A stretch of DNA of 64,000 nt from Chelatococcus asaccharovorans (GCF_003201475.1 NZ_QJJK01000018.1:1-64000), one strand, 5' to 3'. Shown: positions 10,362 to 19,510, counted from the first letter of the stretch. The notes: generated by a model not told the origin, from the sequence alone. Translations and numbers: made by a program.

Positions 10362-11446
10362 CCCGCCCTTTCCGGGGCCTGTGACGAGGACGCGTCAGGA
10401 AAGAGGCCGAGCCTCTCCCCGCCATAGACCCCCTGACGCAGCGGCCGCCACCACCACTCGTTGTCGAGGTACCATTTAACCGTCTGCGCGATGCCGCTCT
10501 CGAAGCTCTCCCGGGGACGCCAGCCGAGTTCCCGCTCGATCTTCGCGGCATCGATGGCATAGCGTCGGTCATGGCCCGGCCGATCGGCCACGAAGGTGAT
10601 CAACCGGCGACGTGCACCCGACGCATCCGGGACCAGTTCATCGAGAATATCACAGACGGTCTCCACGACCGCGAGGTTGCGCCGTTCGCTCCGGCCGCCG
10701 ACTGCATAGGTCTCGCCCACCCGCCCGCGCTCCAGCACGGCAACGAGTGCCCGCACATGGTCCTCCACGAAGAGCCAGTCACGGATGTGCCTGCCATCGC
10801 CATAGACCGGAAGGGCTTTGCTTTCGAGGGCGTTCAGGATGATCAGTGGAATGAGTTTTTCGGGAAAATGATAGGGCCCGTAGTTGTTGGAGCAATTCGT
10901 GACGATCGCCGGCAAGCCGTAAGTCGCATGCCAGGCCCGCACGAGGTGGTCCGACGCCGCCTTGCTCGCCGAATAGGGTGAACGCGGATCATAGGGCGTC
11001 ACCTCGGAAAAGGCGCCTGTATCGCCCAGCGAACCAAAGACTTCGTCGGTTGAAACATGCAGGAAGCGGAAGGCTTCCTTCGCCGCGCCGGCGAGGCCGT
11101 CGTGATAGGCCCGCGCGGCCTCGAGCAAGGTGAAGGTGCCGACGATATTGGTCTCGATGAACGGCGCCGCGCCGAGGATGGAGCGATCGACATGGCTCTC
11201 GGCCGCCAGATGCATGACCGCGTCCGGCCCAAACGCCTTGAACGCCGCCTCCATACGCGCGCCGTCGGCGATGTCCGCTTGCAGAAAGGCAAAGCCCGGC
11301 TTGCCCTCGCATAAATGCAACGACGCACGGTTGCCGGCATAGGTCAGCTTGTCGACGACGAGGACGTGCGCGCCGCGCTCCAGGACCAGATAGCGCACCA
11401 AAGCCGATCCGATGAAGCCGGCCCCGCCGGTGACGAGAATTCGCAT
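10358..11446 (-). CDS. rfbB: dTDP-glucose 4,6-dehydratase
   Basis: A 362-residue NAD-dependent SDR converting dTDP-glucose to dTDP-4-dehydro-6-deoxyglucose. Signatures are [15 protein letters not shown] at the N terminus, [12 protein letters not shown] in the substrate-binding region, STDEVFG, and the catalytic pair in YSASK. The segment [17 protein letters not shown] is diagnostic of RmlB. Ten bases separate it from rfbC upstream. Its C-terminal tail (after about residue 340) is a little longer than many homologues and rich in Ser, Gly and Pro. The role is second step of dTDP-rhamnose synthesis in the cytoplasm. Confidence 0.95.
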   Translation of the reverse strand: MRILVTGGAGFIGSALVRYLVLERGAHVLVVDKLTYAGNRASLHLCEGKPGFAFLQADIADGARMEAAFKAFGPDAVMHLAAESHVDRSILGAAPFIETNIVGTFTLLEAARAYHDGLAGAAKEAFRFLHVSTDEVFGSLGDTGAFSEVTPYDPRSPYSASKAASDHLVRAWHATYGLPAIVTNCSNNYGPYHFPEKLIPLIILNALESKALPVYGDGRHIRDWLFVEDHVRALVAVLERGRVGETYAVGGRSERRNLAVVETVCDILDELVPDASGARRRLITFVADRPGHDRRYAIDAAKIERELGWRPRESFESGIAQTVKWYLDNEWWWRPLRQGVYGGERLGLFPDASSSQAPERAG

Positions 11447-11455
11447 ACGCCCCCC

Positions 11456-12049
11456 TCAGAAGACGGGCTCGGTCTCGGACAGGAGCGGCTGATGCCGGTC
11501 CTTGTCCGAGAGGCTCGCCTCGGCTGCCGCAACGGGCCAATCGATGCCGAGCGCCGGATCGTTCCAAGCAATACCGCGGTCGCATGCGGGCGCGTAGACG
11601 TCGGTCACCTTGTAGAAGACCTCCACATCGGGCGTCAGGGTGCAGAAGCCATGCGCAAATCCTTCCGGAACAAAGAGTTGCAGGCCTTCTGCGTGGTCGA
11701 GCTCGACAGCAAGATGCCGCCCGAAAGTGGGTGAATGCCGCCGGATATCCACGACCACATCGAGGATGGCACCACGCAGCACGCGGACAAGCTTGGCCTG
11801 GGCATGGGGCGGCGTCTGAAAGTGGAGGCCGCGGATGGTCCCGCGCGGCGCCGAGAACGACTGGTTGTCCTGCACGAAGACGCTCTCGATGCCGACAGCG
11901 ACGAAATCGCGGCGGCTATACGTCTCCGTGAAGAACCCCCGCGCGTCGCCGAAGCGCCGCGTCTTGATGAGGAACACACCCTCCAGCGCGAGCGGCAGCG
12001 CTTCGACATTGCCGTGACTGCGGATTGCGCCACCCTCGATACCTGCCAC
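11456..12049 (-). CDS. rfbC: dTDP-4-dehydrorhamnose 3,5-epimerase
   Basis: A cupin-fold enzyme of about 197 residues, third step of dTDP-rhamnose synthesis. It contains LEGVFLIKTRRFGDARGFF, the active-site segment GTIRGLHFQ and VPEGFAHGFCTL, then VFYKVTDVY, all characteristic of RmlC. I chose GTG at 12049 because GAGG stands five bases upstream; the frame stays open to 12139 with an ATG at 12112, but those starts lack a ribosome binding site. It is the first of the four rfb genes and lies about 100 bases after the HlyD-type adaptor gene on the same strand. Confidence 0.93.
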   Translation of the reverse strand: MAGIEGGAIRSHGNVEALPLALEGVFLIKTRRFGDARGFFTETYSRRDFVAVGIESVFVQDNQSFSAPRGTIRGLHFQTPPHAQAKLVRVLRGAILDVVVDIRRHSPTFGRHLAVELDHAEGLQLFVPEGFAHGFCTLTPDVEVFYKVTDVYAPACDRGIAWNDPALGIDWPVAAAEASLSDKDRHQPLLSETEPVF

Positions 12050-12157
12050 AGATGCCTCGTTGCGATCAGCGATACACGCAGTCTTCGTAACAGGTTCCAA
12101 CAGGGAACGCATCGGCCGCACGGAGCGGCCGACCGTCAAATCCGGAACGGCAGCGCA

Positions 12158-13540
12158 TCAGTGGCCGTCGACCATGGTCTTCCGGAGGCGATTGAACAGA
12201 GGCGCCGTGAGATATTCGAACGGCGTGCGCTCGCCCGTCGCGATCATCACCTGCGCCGGCATGCCCGGCCGCAACTTGTCCTTGATTTCGTCGGGTATGG
12301 ATTTGGGATCCACGACAATTTCGGCAGCGAAATAGGAGTTCTGGTTCTTCTGGTCGATCAGCCGATCGTAGGAGAGGCTTCGCACCTTGCCGATGATGAA
12401 GGGCACCTGCCCGAGGTGGAAGGACGGAAAACGGACCTCCGCCTCAAGACCGGTCTGCACCACGTCCATGTCCGTCGGCTGGATCTGGGCCTGGATGACA
12501 AGTGACTCGTTGAGCGGTGCGATGTCGAGCAGCGCGTCCCCCGGACGGATCACCGCCCCGCGGGTGAAGAACTTGAGCCCCTGCACCACGCCGGTCTGGG
12601 GCGCAAGCACGGTCAACCGGTTGAGCACATCCTCGGCGACCTTGAGCTTTTCCGCGAGATCGGCGAGTTGCTTGCGGACATCGATGATCCGCTGGGCAAC
12701 CTCCTGCTGCATGCCTTTCCCGACCTGGGCCATGTCAAATTTGGCCTGGTCGATCGCCTGCCGGCTTTCCGCCATGGCAGCCGCGGCCTGGCCGATCGAG
12801 CCTTCCATCTGCGCCCGCTGGCGCTCCAGGGCCGTAATGCGCGGCCACTGCACGAGGCCCTTGTCGTAGAGGGTGCGAAGGGCGGGAAGCTCCTTGTCGA
12901 TCCACTCGAGCTGCTTGATGGCCGATTTATGGGCCTCCTCGGAGCCGGCAAGCTTCTCCTCCGCCTGCCCCACCTTCGCCTGAAGGGAATCGACCTGGTT
13001 CTTGAGAAAGGCGCGCCTGTCCTTGAACGCGCGCTGCTGGTCCTCGATTGTTCGGCGAACGGCCTGCTCGTTCTGCCGGTCGAGCGCTTCCTTGGGGAAG
13101 GTGATGACGTCCTTGCCATCGCGCTCGGCGATAAGACGTGCCTCCTCGGCAAGCGCGGCTGCCCGCTGGTTGCGGGCGGCGTCGAGATTGGCGCGCGCCT
13201 GCGTGTCGTCAAGAATGAAAAGGGTCTGCCCTTCCACGACCTGGTCGCCGTCACGCACCAGGATGTCGCGAATAATGCCACCCTCGTAGTGCTGCACGGT
13301 CTTCCTGTTCGATTCCGCGCTCACGACGCCGTCGGCAATGGCGGCGCTGTCGAGCCCTGCGACGAACCCCCAGGCAGCGCTTCCGCCGAAGCCAATGGCG
13401 ATGACGGCAAGCCCGAGACGCGCCGAGCGGCGCCAGTCCATGTTGAGCGGCGGCAGGCCACGGTCGTCCTGCGGCAGAGCCCGGTTCGGCCGGTCCAGCA
13501 CCGTGGTATCGAAGCTTTGATCCATGTCGTCGTCGGACAT
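12158..13540 (-). CDS. Type I secretion periplasmic adaptor, HlyD/PrtE family
   Basis: A 460-residue membrane fusion protein. A short cytoplasmic N terminus is followed by one membrane span (about residues 35-57, LGLAVIAIGFGGSAAWGFVA). Then come a biotinyl-lipoyl-like segment (GGIIRDILVRDGDQV), a long coiled-coil hairpin (roughly residues 110-290, rich in E/K/Q/R/A) and a C-terminal beta-barrel domain ending PFEYLTAPL. It would bridge the inner-membrane ABC exporter to an outer-membrane TolC-type channel. ATG at 13540 was chosen as AAAGG lies six bases upstream. It follows the PrtD-type exporter on the same strand, the standard order. No TolC homologue is encoded in the window. Confidence 0.92.
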   Translation of the reverse strand: MSDDDMDQSFDTTVLDRPNRALPQDDRGLPPLNMDWRRSARLGLAVIAIGFGGSAAWGFVAGLDSAAIADGVVSAESNRKTVQHYEGGIIRDILVRDGDQVVEGQTLFILDDTQARANLDAARNQRAAALAEEARLIAERDGKDVITFPKEALDRQNEQAVRRTIEDQQRAFKDRRAFLKNQVDSLQAKVGQAEEKLAGSEEAHKSAIKQLEWIDKELPALRTLYDKGLVQWPRITALERQRAQMEGSIGQAAAAMAESRQAIDQAKFDMAQVGKGMQQEVAQRIIDVRKQLADLAEKLKVAEDVLNRLTVLAPQTGVVQGLKFFTRGAVIRPGDALLDIAPLNESLVIQAQIQPTDMDVVQTGLEAEVRFPSFHLGQVPFIIGKVRSLSYDRLIDQKNQNSYFAAEIVVDPKSIPDEIKDKLRPGMPAQVMIATGERTPFEYLTAPLFNRLRKTMVDGH

Positions 13541-13781
13541 ACGTAGCCTTTCATCGATCCGGCCGCGCCCCGTCACGGGCATGATGAGCGCGCAAAGGTC
13601 GGACTGCAACTCACCACCGGCCGCACCGTTCCGAGCGAAGATCCGGGGCCCTTGGAGGGCGATCTGCTGGTTACGGCCAATCTGGTGGATTTGAGATTCG
13701 TCACAGAGTGGGTCGAGAATGATGAACGAATTTCAAATCCGAAAACCACACGAGACTTATCAGCTTGCCAGTGTCCCGACC

Positions 13782-13830
13782 TATCCGAAATTCGAACGAC
13801 GCCTCCCGGACATGATACGAAGTTCGGATA
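13782..13830. promoter_or_regulatory. Inverted repeat in the gap between exporter and adaptor genes
   Basis: The 13-base arms TATCCGAAATTCG (13782-13794) and CGAAGTTCGGATA (13818-13830) are inverted with 12 of 13 matching, separated by 23 bases. The 297-base gap holding it is unusually long for an operon and AT-richer than its flanks. It may be an operator or the base of an mRNA hairpin controlling the adaptor and rfb genes. A near-identical half site occurs at 3743-3755 upstream of another gene of the locus. Confidence 0.35.
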
Positions 13831-13837
13831 AGGGACC

Positions 13838-15601
13838 CTAGCGCCTCGCCAGGAGCTCCGGCTGTTGTCCCTTGATGGGCACGATCTTCGGCGTGGACAG
13901 CCGTTTCAATACATCATCGCGCAGGCCGAAATGCATCAAGGTCCCGTTACCGAGCACCGCGATCTTGTCGACGCAACTGAGGATCTGGGCCTTGTGCGTC
14001 ACCAGGACGACGGTTGTCCCTGCTTCCTTCAAGGTCAGGATCGCGCGGGTGAGCGCCGCCTCACCGGCCGCATCGAGATTGGAATTGGGCTCGTCGAGCA
14101 CGACATAGGACGGGCGGCCATAAGCGGCGCGGGCGAGCGCAATGCGCTGTCGCTGACCGCCGGACAGGCCGATGCCGTCTTCGCCAAGCCTGGTGTTGTA
14201 GCCCGCAGGAAGTGACTGAATGAGATCGTGGACCCCGACGAGCTTCGCAGCCTCGATCACGCCGGCATCATCGCGTGGTCGAAAGCGCCTGACATTCTCG
14301 GCGACCGTCCCCGCGAGCAGTTCGACATTCTGCGGAAGGTAGCCCACATACCGGCCGAGTTCGTCTGGCGCCCAGTGTTCGAGATCCGCGCCGTCGATGC
14401 GAATGGTACCGAGCGTCGGCCGGATGAGCCCGACGAGCGCGCGTGATAGCGTGGATTTGCCGGCGCCGCTGGGCCCGATGATCCCCAGGACATCGCCCGG
14501 TTCGATCGCAAAATCGACATTCCGTAGAACGATCTGCTTGCTGTCGTAGATCGAGAGCGTCGCATTCTCGACCGACAACGCGCCCTCCGGTCGCGGCAGG
14601 ACGACCCGCTCCGCCTGCATGCCCGCCTCGCGAAACAACGTCTGCAGACGGCCATAGGCCAGGCGCGAGCCGAGAAACCCCTTCCATTGCTGGATGAGCG
14701 AGCGCAGGGGACCCGTCGCCTGCCGGAAAATGAGGTTCGCCGCAAAGATGGCGCCGGGAGAAATCTGCCCCTCGAGCGCGAGAAAAGCGGCCGCGCCGAG
14801 AACGGCGATCATCATGCCAGCGCTGATGAAAGTGGACGCGGTCGTATAGGGCGCCGCACGTTCGGCGGCATAGGCATTCCACGCCAGCGCGGCCCGGTGT
14901 TCCTCATGCCAGGCGTCCGCCATCGCGTTGCGCATGCCCATGGCATGAACGGATTCGACGTTCCTCATGGCCATCCGCGCATGTGTGGAGGCGCGGATAT
15001 TGGCCTCGGACGCCTTCTTGAGCCCGGGCCACATTGCTTTCTCGATCAGCACGGCCAGAACAGCGATGATCGCGACCGCAACGAGCGCGAGGATGCCGAG
15101 GTAAGGGCTGAGAACGAACAGGGCGACGAGGAAGATCGGCGTGTACATCGCCGAAAAGACTGTCACGAGGCCATGGTTGACCCAGAACTCGCGAAACGTG
15201 TCCAGGTCGCGCAAGGCCTGCACCTCGCCGCGGTTGGGAGAGGTGAGAGCCGCGGTCTGGATCGCCGAGAACAGTTGCGGCGCCACTTCCTCATCACACC
15301 ACGCGCCAAGCCTCTTCAGCATCGCCGTTCTGATGAATCGAATCACCGCAGCGATCAGGAGAAGAAACGCGGCGATGAGACTGAGTGCGAGAAGTGTATC
15401 AACGCTACGGCTCGATAATACGCGGTCGTACACGTTCATCATGTAGATGGGCGTGACGAAGCCAAGGACACTCGTGACGCTGGTGAACAACGCGACATAA
15501 CCTATCGCCGGGCGCGCCTTGCGGATCGCTTGTTCCAGCGGCGTGGGCTTGGAGGCCGTGGTGCCCAACAGGTGATGCGGTAACCAGGACGAAAGAAGCA
15601 A
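13838..15601 (-). CDS. Type I secretion ABC transporter (permease-ATPase), PrtD family
   Basis: A 587-residue half-transporter. The N-terminal half has six predicted membrane spans starting after PAIGYVALFTSVTSVLGFVT, with no peptidase C39 domain, as in PrtD/RsaD/SapD. The ATPase half shows Walker A GPSGAGKST near residue 374, signature LSGGQRQRIALARA near 478 and Walker B VVLDEPNSNLD. It would energise export of a C-terminal-signal RTX protein across both membranes together with the adaptor downstream. The start is TTG at 15601, with only a weak purine-rich site ahead, so it is uncertain; no in-frame ATG is close. The likely substrate is the RTX protein at 18462-19451. Confidence 0.93.
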   Translation of the reverse strand: MLLSSWLPHHLLGTTASKPTPLEQAIRKARPAIGYVALFTSVTSVLGFVTPIYMMNVYDRVLSSRSVDTLLALSLIAAFLLLIAAVIRFIRTAMLKRLGAWCDEEVAPQLFSAIQTAALTSPNRGEVQALRDLDTFREFWVNHGLVTVFSAMYTPIFLVALFVLSPYLGILALVAVAIIAVLAVLIEKAMWPGLKKASEANIRASTHARMAMRNVESVHAMGMRNAMADAWHEEHRAALAWNAYAAERAAPYTTASTFISAGMMIAVLGAAAFLALEGQISPGAIFAANLIFRQATGPLRSLIQQWKGFLGSRLAYGRLQTLFREAGMQAERVVLPRPEGALSVENATLSIYDSKQIVLRNVDFAIEPGDVLGIIGPSGAGKSTLSRALVGLIRPTLGTIRIDGADLEHWAPDELGRYVGYLPQNVELLAGTVAENVRRFRPRDDAGVIEAAKLVGVHDLIQSLPAGYNTRLGEDGIGLSGGQRQRIALARAAYGRPSYVVLDEPNSNLDAAGEAALTRAILTLKEAGTTVVLVTHKAQILSCVDKIAVLGNGTLMHFGLRDDVLKRLSTPKIVPIKGQQPELLARR

Positions 15602-15696
15602 TGCGCGAATCTCTCTCGGGCCGCGGAAAATGAAACGTTTTCCGATACTTCACGGAAACGCCGTGTCGTAGTCTTCGATATCTAAGTGCCTGATTG

Positions 15697-16524
15697 CTAT
15701 TCTATATCAAAGGTGAGGTTGTCTCCATAGTCGAGAAAGTCAACTTCTTTACGACGGAATGACCAAGCTTGGGCGGCCTCATCCTTCTCCGCAAGCGACC
15801 CAGGTGCCACCTCCGCGGTCCTGTCCGGCTGCGCACGGCGCATCTTCATGACGGTGCGGTGGGAGAATACAATAATCTCGGCAAGCTCCATGGCCATCGG
15901 CGATGCCGCGAAGAGCCCGGCGAGCGATTCCGGCGGCGCCGCCTGCAAAGCTCTGAGCTTTACGGCCTGAACGCCAAAACAGCGCTGCCGCCTTAGCCAC
16001 GGCCCCATCTTCTCCGCCGGCACCTCCGCAAGCACGTCGAGCGCTTCGAGTTGCAGAAGCGCGGCAGCAAGCTCCCGGTTGCCGGCCTCCGCCTCGGACA
16101 AGGCCTTGTGGACGGCGCGGGTCGCTTCCGAAATGGATTTGTCGCGCTCAAAAAATGCGAACTCGCCATCGGCATGCACGGTGGCGCCATCTCTAGCCAC
16201 GGCCAGAACGAGCGAAGTGCCTGTCCCTGAGGCGATCAGGCGGAAAGGGTGGGTGCGGAACGCAAAGGGAATATAGGGCGCTGTCCAGCGACCCTCGTCG
16301 TCGACATGCTGGTTGCGGCCGTCCTCGCCGGCAAGAACCGCCACGAGGCTGACGCCGGCGGACGTCCGGCACACACAGAGCGGGAAATGGTGAGCTGCCC
16401 GGTGCACCTCCCGGAAGGTGAGCGGCACGAGCTTGATGTCGCTCGCGAATCCGAAATGAACCGGCCGCGACCACCGCTGATTCCGATGCCTGGCAATATT
16501 GAGAGGCTCAAACAGAAACTGCAT
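15697..16524 (-). CDS. SapC family protein (second of two)
   Basis: A 275-residue protein with the SapC family layout: FEPLNIARHRNQRW near the start, then FGFASDIKLVPLTFREVHRAAHHFPLC, VAVLAGEDGRNQHVDDEGRW and YIPFAFRTHPF. SapC is named from the Campylobacter fetus S-layer secretion operon sapCDEF, where its biochemical role is not established. There is no signal peptide or membrane span, so it is probably cytoplasmic. ATG at 16524 was chosen since GGAG precedes it and the family match starts there; an upstream GTG extension lacks homology. It lies 95 bases before the PrtD-type exporter on the same strand and 60 bases after its paralogue. Confidence 0.82.
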   Translation of the reverse strand: MQFLFEPLNIARHRNQRWSRPVHFGFASDIKLVPLTFREVHRAAHHFPLCVCRTSAGVSLVAVLAGEDGRNQHVDDEGRWTAPYIPFAFRTHPFRLIASGTGTSLVLAVARDGATVHADGEFAFFERDKSISEATRAVHKALSEAEAGNRELAAALLQLEALDVLAEVPAEKMGPWLRRQRCFGVQAVKLRALQAAPPESLAGLFAASPMAMELAEIIVFSHRTVMKMRRAQPDRTAEVAPGSLAEKDEAAQAWSFRRKEVDFLDYGDNLTFDIE

Positions 16525-16584
16525 CAGGCTCCACTCAGCGAAAACGCACACCATGTGTCTGAAATGTCGCACATATCAGCCACC

Positions 16585-17286
16585 TCAAGCAGCCCGCGGC
16601 GCAGTCCGCGCTTCGAGGAGATTCTGCATACGGAACAAAGACAGCTCGTGCATCGTTGCGAGATGGATTGCATCCCATCCCACTTGCTCGATCACTCCGG
16701 CGAGTTTAAGGCGCCTTATATCCACATCTCTGTCGAGAACTTCGAGCCCCTGGAGCCCAACGAAGCGCTCGCCGATCTTGAGGGAGACATCCCAGGGCTT
16801 GAGCAGCCCCACACGGTCCAACAGCTGTGACAGCGCCTGCGTGCGCCCGTAGCTCTCGGCAAAGATGCGCAACGCGGAAAGCCGGTGGTCTGCCTCGGGG
16901 CTTAGTTCCCCTGCCGCAGTCCTCAGGGGCGCAGGATCGTCCTCCCCCTGCCCCATGACCTCGTCGACAAGGATCCGCCAGTGGTTGTCCTTATCCGTCT
17001 TTGCCAGCGCGAAGGGATATGCCTCTAAAATAAGCAGGTTGCACTGCACAAAGTTAGGATGCCTAGATAATGCGTAATTATGATCCGCCTCCAATCCCAC
17101 AAGCGCGACAAGCTCGACGCCGTCCTTATTTCGCTGCCACAGGACAGGATAAGAATGCGCTACATTATTTACCTCAACAAGTGAAACTGGAAATGTGATA
17201 GTTTTGTTAAGATGTTTATACTGAAAAATATTAAATAACTCCAAGCGCTTTCGCTCATAAGAAAACGGCGCTAAATTTTTATACAT
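16585..17286 (-). CDS. SapC family protein (first of two)
   Basis: A 233-residue paralogue of the next gene. It shows ITFPVSLVEVNNVAHSYPVL, ELVALVGLEADHNYALSR and a later LEAYPFALAK, matching SapC family blocks in the same order but with weaker conservation. ATG at 17286 follows AGGGG at five bases. The first 35 codons are markedly AT-richer than the rest of the locus. No signal peptide is seen. It heads the minus-strand unit that runs through the type I exporter, adaptor and rfb genes, and is divergent from the unit encoding the RTX protein. Function is unknown; a helper for export or for surface-protein attachment is an inference from gene order. Confidence 0.75.
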   Translation of the reverse strand: MYKNLAPFSYERKRLELFNIFQYKHLNKTITFPVSLVEVNNVAHSYPVLWQRNKDGVELVALVGLEADHNYALSRHPNFVQCNLLILEAYPFALAKTDKDNHWRILVDEVMGQGEDDPAPLRTAAGELSPEADHRLSALRIFAESYGRTQALSQLLDRVGLLKPWDVSLKIGERFVGLQGLEVLDRDVDIRRLKLAGVIEQVGWDAIHLATMHELSLFRMQNLLEARTAPRAA

Positions 17287-17427
17287 GCGGACCCCTGCCA
17301 ATTTGTGGCGATAGACGCGCTTAAGATAGCATTCCTCGCAAAGGTTCTATTGACTTATGCATACCACGGGAATATGAAAATATGAAAATCAACGTTATAT
17401 ATTTGTGCTTTGCGTTGGAGCGGTTTG
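17287..17427. promoter_or_regulatory. AT-rich divergent promoter region
   Basis: This 141-base gap separates the SapC/exporter unit from the unit carrying the RTX protein. It is the most AT-rich stretch of the first 25 kb and contains a short tandem AATATGAA AATATGAA near 17370-17390. Promoters for both units probably overlap here, which would couple expression of exporter and substrate. No regulator gene is adjacent. Confidence 0.45.
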
Positions 17428-18243
17428 ATGGTGCCTGAGGGCTATATGGTTGGGGTGAAGGGCAACGAGGATCTGAACAGGGTCTTCGCTCGTGCCATGC
17501 CCATCCCTCGGGGGTTGTTCGCGCTTCGTTATCTCGGCGCCGACGACGAGCGAAATCCGCCTCGCGTCAGTGTGCATGTCGGACCGGACGTTGCCGGCGA
17601 TGTTCACCTGCTGTTCGCGCCGGGGGCCGAAGATGGTATTATGCGCCGACCGGGCGATGCTGTCGTCGTATCGTCGTCCGGCGATGCGATGATTGTGGTG
17701 ACAATTTTCGTCGGCGAGTTCGCGCTCTCCGACGGCGTGAAGCTGAAGATCGACCAGCTTGACAAGGTTTCCGGCCGTGACGGCGAGCTTGTTCGCGCGT
17801 CCTCCGGACACAAGAAGAAGTCTCAGGATAGCAGCGAGGAGATGCCAATCTATCTCTCGGGACATATCCAGCGTCGCGGGGATGTTTCGTTGCCGGCCGG
17901 CGAATGGCTTGGGGGTCGTTCGTCTCGGCAGCACATCGAGGGGTTTGCCGTTCATTGGCCGCGCCGGCCGATGGGCGTCGATATCGAGTATGACTGTTCG
18001 GTGTCAGGGCAGGGTCGTATGCCCGAGGCATTGACCGGTGGTTTTATCGGCACGCGCGCCCGCGCGCTGTCGATTGATGGAGTATCTCTTCGTTTGATCG
18101 GAGAGAATGCAGCTTCCTACAAGCTGCAGGCAGAGGCCATTTTTTCGGACGGGACCGCTGTTCGGTCCTCAGCCTCGGAGCTCGTTGCCGCTCCTAGGGA
18201 TCCGGGCGCTTCGCTTGTCGGCCTTACGGTTCACGTCCAATAG
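17428..18243 (+). CDS. Hypothetical protein upstream of the RTX protein
   Basis: A 271-residue protein I do not recognise. ATG at 17428 follows GGAG at seven bases. The N-terminal half is beta-rich (VSVHVGPDVAGDVHLLFAP, DAVVVSSSGDAMIVVTIF). A charged linker with HKKKS follows near residue 125, then a second beta-rich segment (YLSGHIQRRGDVSLPAGEWLG, AVHWPRRPMGVDIEY). There is no signal peptide or membrane span. Codon use is less GC-biased at third positions than in neighbours. It sits between SapC and the RTX protein and ends at an amber TAG, after which the same frame stays open to 18441. It may assist export or stability of the RTX protein; this is positional inference. Confidence 0.65.
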   Translation: MVPEGYMVGVKGNEDLNRVFARAMPIPRGLFALRYLGADDERNPPRVSVHVGPDVAGDVHLLFAPGAEDGIMRRPGDAVVVSSSGDAMIVVTIFVGEFALSDGVKLKIDQLDKVSGRDGELVRASSGHKKKSQDSSEEMPIYLSGHIQRRGDVSLPAGEWLGGRSSRQHIEGFAVHWPRRPMGVDIEYDCSVSGQGRMPEALTGGFIGTRARALSIDGVSLRLIGENAASYKLQAEAIFSDGTAVRSSASELVAAPRDPGASLVGLTVHVQ

Positions 18244-18441
18244 GCGGAGATCGAGAGCGTTAAGGCTTCTGCAACTCAGTTAAGTGAGACGTCCGTTGGG
18301 GGAAGTGTCGATCATCAGTTGGCCGATTCGGTGCCCGAGATGAAGGATGCTGGGGCGAGGAATGGAATGGGACTGCGCTCTGAAAGGGTCCGCGTTTTTC
18401 GCGGAGCTCGCAGTTTCGCCAATCGACACGCAGCTGAATGA
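18244..18441 (+). other. In-frame open extension after the TAG stop of the preceding gene
   Basis: After the TAG at 18241-18243 the frame continues for 65 sense codons to TGA at 18439-18441, ending shortly before the RTX gene. The translation begins AEIESVKASATQLSE and looks protein-like, but 65 open codons can occur by chance in DNA of this composition. It may be the lost C terminus of the upstream protein (CAG to TAG change) or non-coding spacer. Confidence 0.3.
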
Positions 18442-18461
18442 ATCTGGGACTGGAGGTCTAG

Positions 18462-19451
18462 ATGGCAACCCCGTATGATACGTCCGTAAGCGACGCTGAA
18501 GCCGCCATTGGCGGCTCAGATCTGCCGCAGGGCGTAAAGGATGCAATCCTTAACGTATTAAGTGAAATTCCACCTGGTGAAGACGTAAGCATCGTCGACT
18601 TCTGGCAACCTGGCGATAACATCCCTGATGGTGTTGACGTGTTGTTCGTCAAGGGCGACGCGACGCAGGTCGCTATTCCCGATGGCGTCCCGATCGTCAT
18701 CTTCGAAACCGATCAGAATACCCAGGTCACGCTGGAAGGCACCGTTCCGACGGTCGTCCAGCTTGGCGCGGGCGACGACACGCTGATCGTCGATCCGTCA
18801 TCGCAAAACGACCACACGGTCCACGGCGGCGCCGGCGACGATTCCATCGTTTCTGCAGCCGGCGACGACACCATCTACTTCGGCGATGGTTCGGACACGG
18901 TCGATGGCGGCGCGGGCTTCGATCTCGGCGTCATCCAAACCTCGTTCGACACCGCCGGCATTTCGTGGGAGGGCAACCAGCTCTCGATCACGAACCTCGC
19001 CGGCGAGACCTCGGTTATCTCGGATGTCGAGTACGTGCAGTTCGACGATGGCGCGATCATTGCCGCGGAAACGGCGGATCTCGGCGTCGTTGCCCGTATG
19101 TATGAGACGTTGCTTGACCGCTATGGCGACTTCGAAGGCGTCAAGTTCTGGTTCGACATTTACGAGTCGGGCGACGCTTCTCTTCACGACATCGCTCAGG
19201 AGTTCCTCAACAGCGAGGAGTTCACCAGCAGCCACGGTTCCGAAACGAACGCGGAATTCGTGGACAACCTCTACGAGCAGCTCTTCGGTCGTGAGCCCGA
19301 CGCTGCCGGTGCCGCTTACTGGACCAACCTGCTTGACGACGGCGCTGCCGATCGCGCCGACATTGTCGTCGCCTTCGCCCAGTCAGCTGAAGGCGAGCAG
19401 TCCACCGAGCGCACCATCCATGTGATCGATGAGGACGACAATCTGGCCTAA
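18462..19451 (+). CDS. RTX-repeat protein with DUF4214 domain, probable type I secretion substrate
   Basis: A 329-residue acidic protein with no N-terminal signal peptide. Residues about 105-155 contain calcium-binding nonapeptide repeats (GAGDDTLIV, GGAGDDSIV, GDGSDTVDG, GGAGFD). A DUF4214 domain follows at about 215-310 (LLDRYGDFEGVKFWFD, LYEQLFGREPDAAGAAYW). The C terminus is acidic (HVIDEDDNLA), as in many type I substrates. GGAGG stands ahead of ATG 18462. DUF4214 and RTX repeats are frequent in alphaproteobacterial secreted and S-layer-like proteins. It is divergent from SapC, PrtD and PrtE-type genes, so export by that system is likely. It is short for an S-layer monomer and may be an accessory surface protein. 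Confidence 0.85.
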   Translation: MATPYDTSVSDAEAAIGGSDLPQGVKDAILNVLSEIPPGEDVSIVDFWQPGDNIPDGVDVLFVKGDATQVAIPDGVPIVIFETDQNTQVTLEGTVPTVVQLGAGDDTLIVDPSSQNDHTVHGGAGDDSIVSAAGDDTIYFGDGSDTVDGGAGFDLGVIQTSFDTAGISWEGNQLSITNLAGETSVISDVEYVQFDDGAIIAAETADLGVVARMYETLLDRYGDFEGVKFWFDIYESGDASLHDIAQEFLNSEEFTSSHGSETNAEFVDNLYEQLFGREPDAAGAAYWTNLLDDGAADRADIVVAFAQSAEGEQSTERTIHVIDEDDNLA

Positions 19452-19476
19452 CGCCAGTAACCTCTACAGCGAATAA

Positions 19477-19510
19477 GTGTGGGCCGTCTCCGACGGCCCA
19501 CACCCTTTGA
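19477..19510 (+). terminator. Rho-independent terminator after the RTX gene
   Basis: A perfect 12-base stem, GTGTGGGCCGTC (19477-19488) with GACGGCCCACAC (19492-19503), encloses a TCC loop and is followed by CCTTTG. It lies 26 bases after the RTX stop codon and should end the unit. The T-tract is short. Confidence 0.8.
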
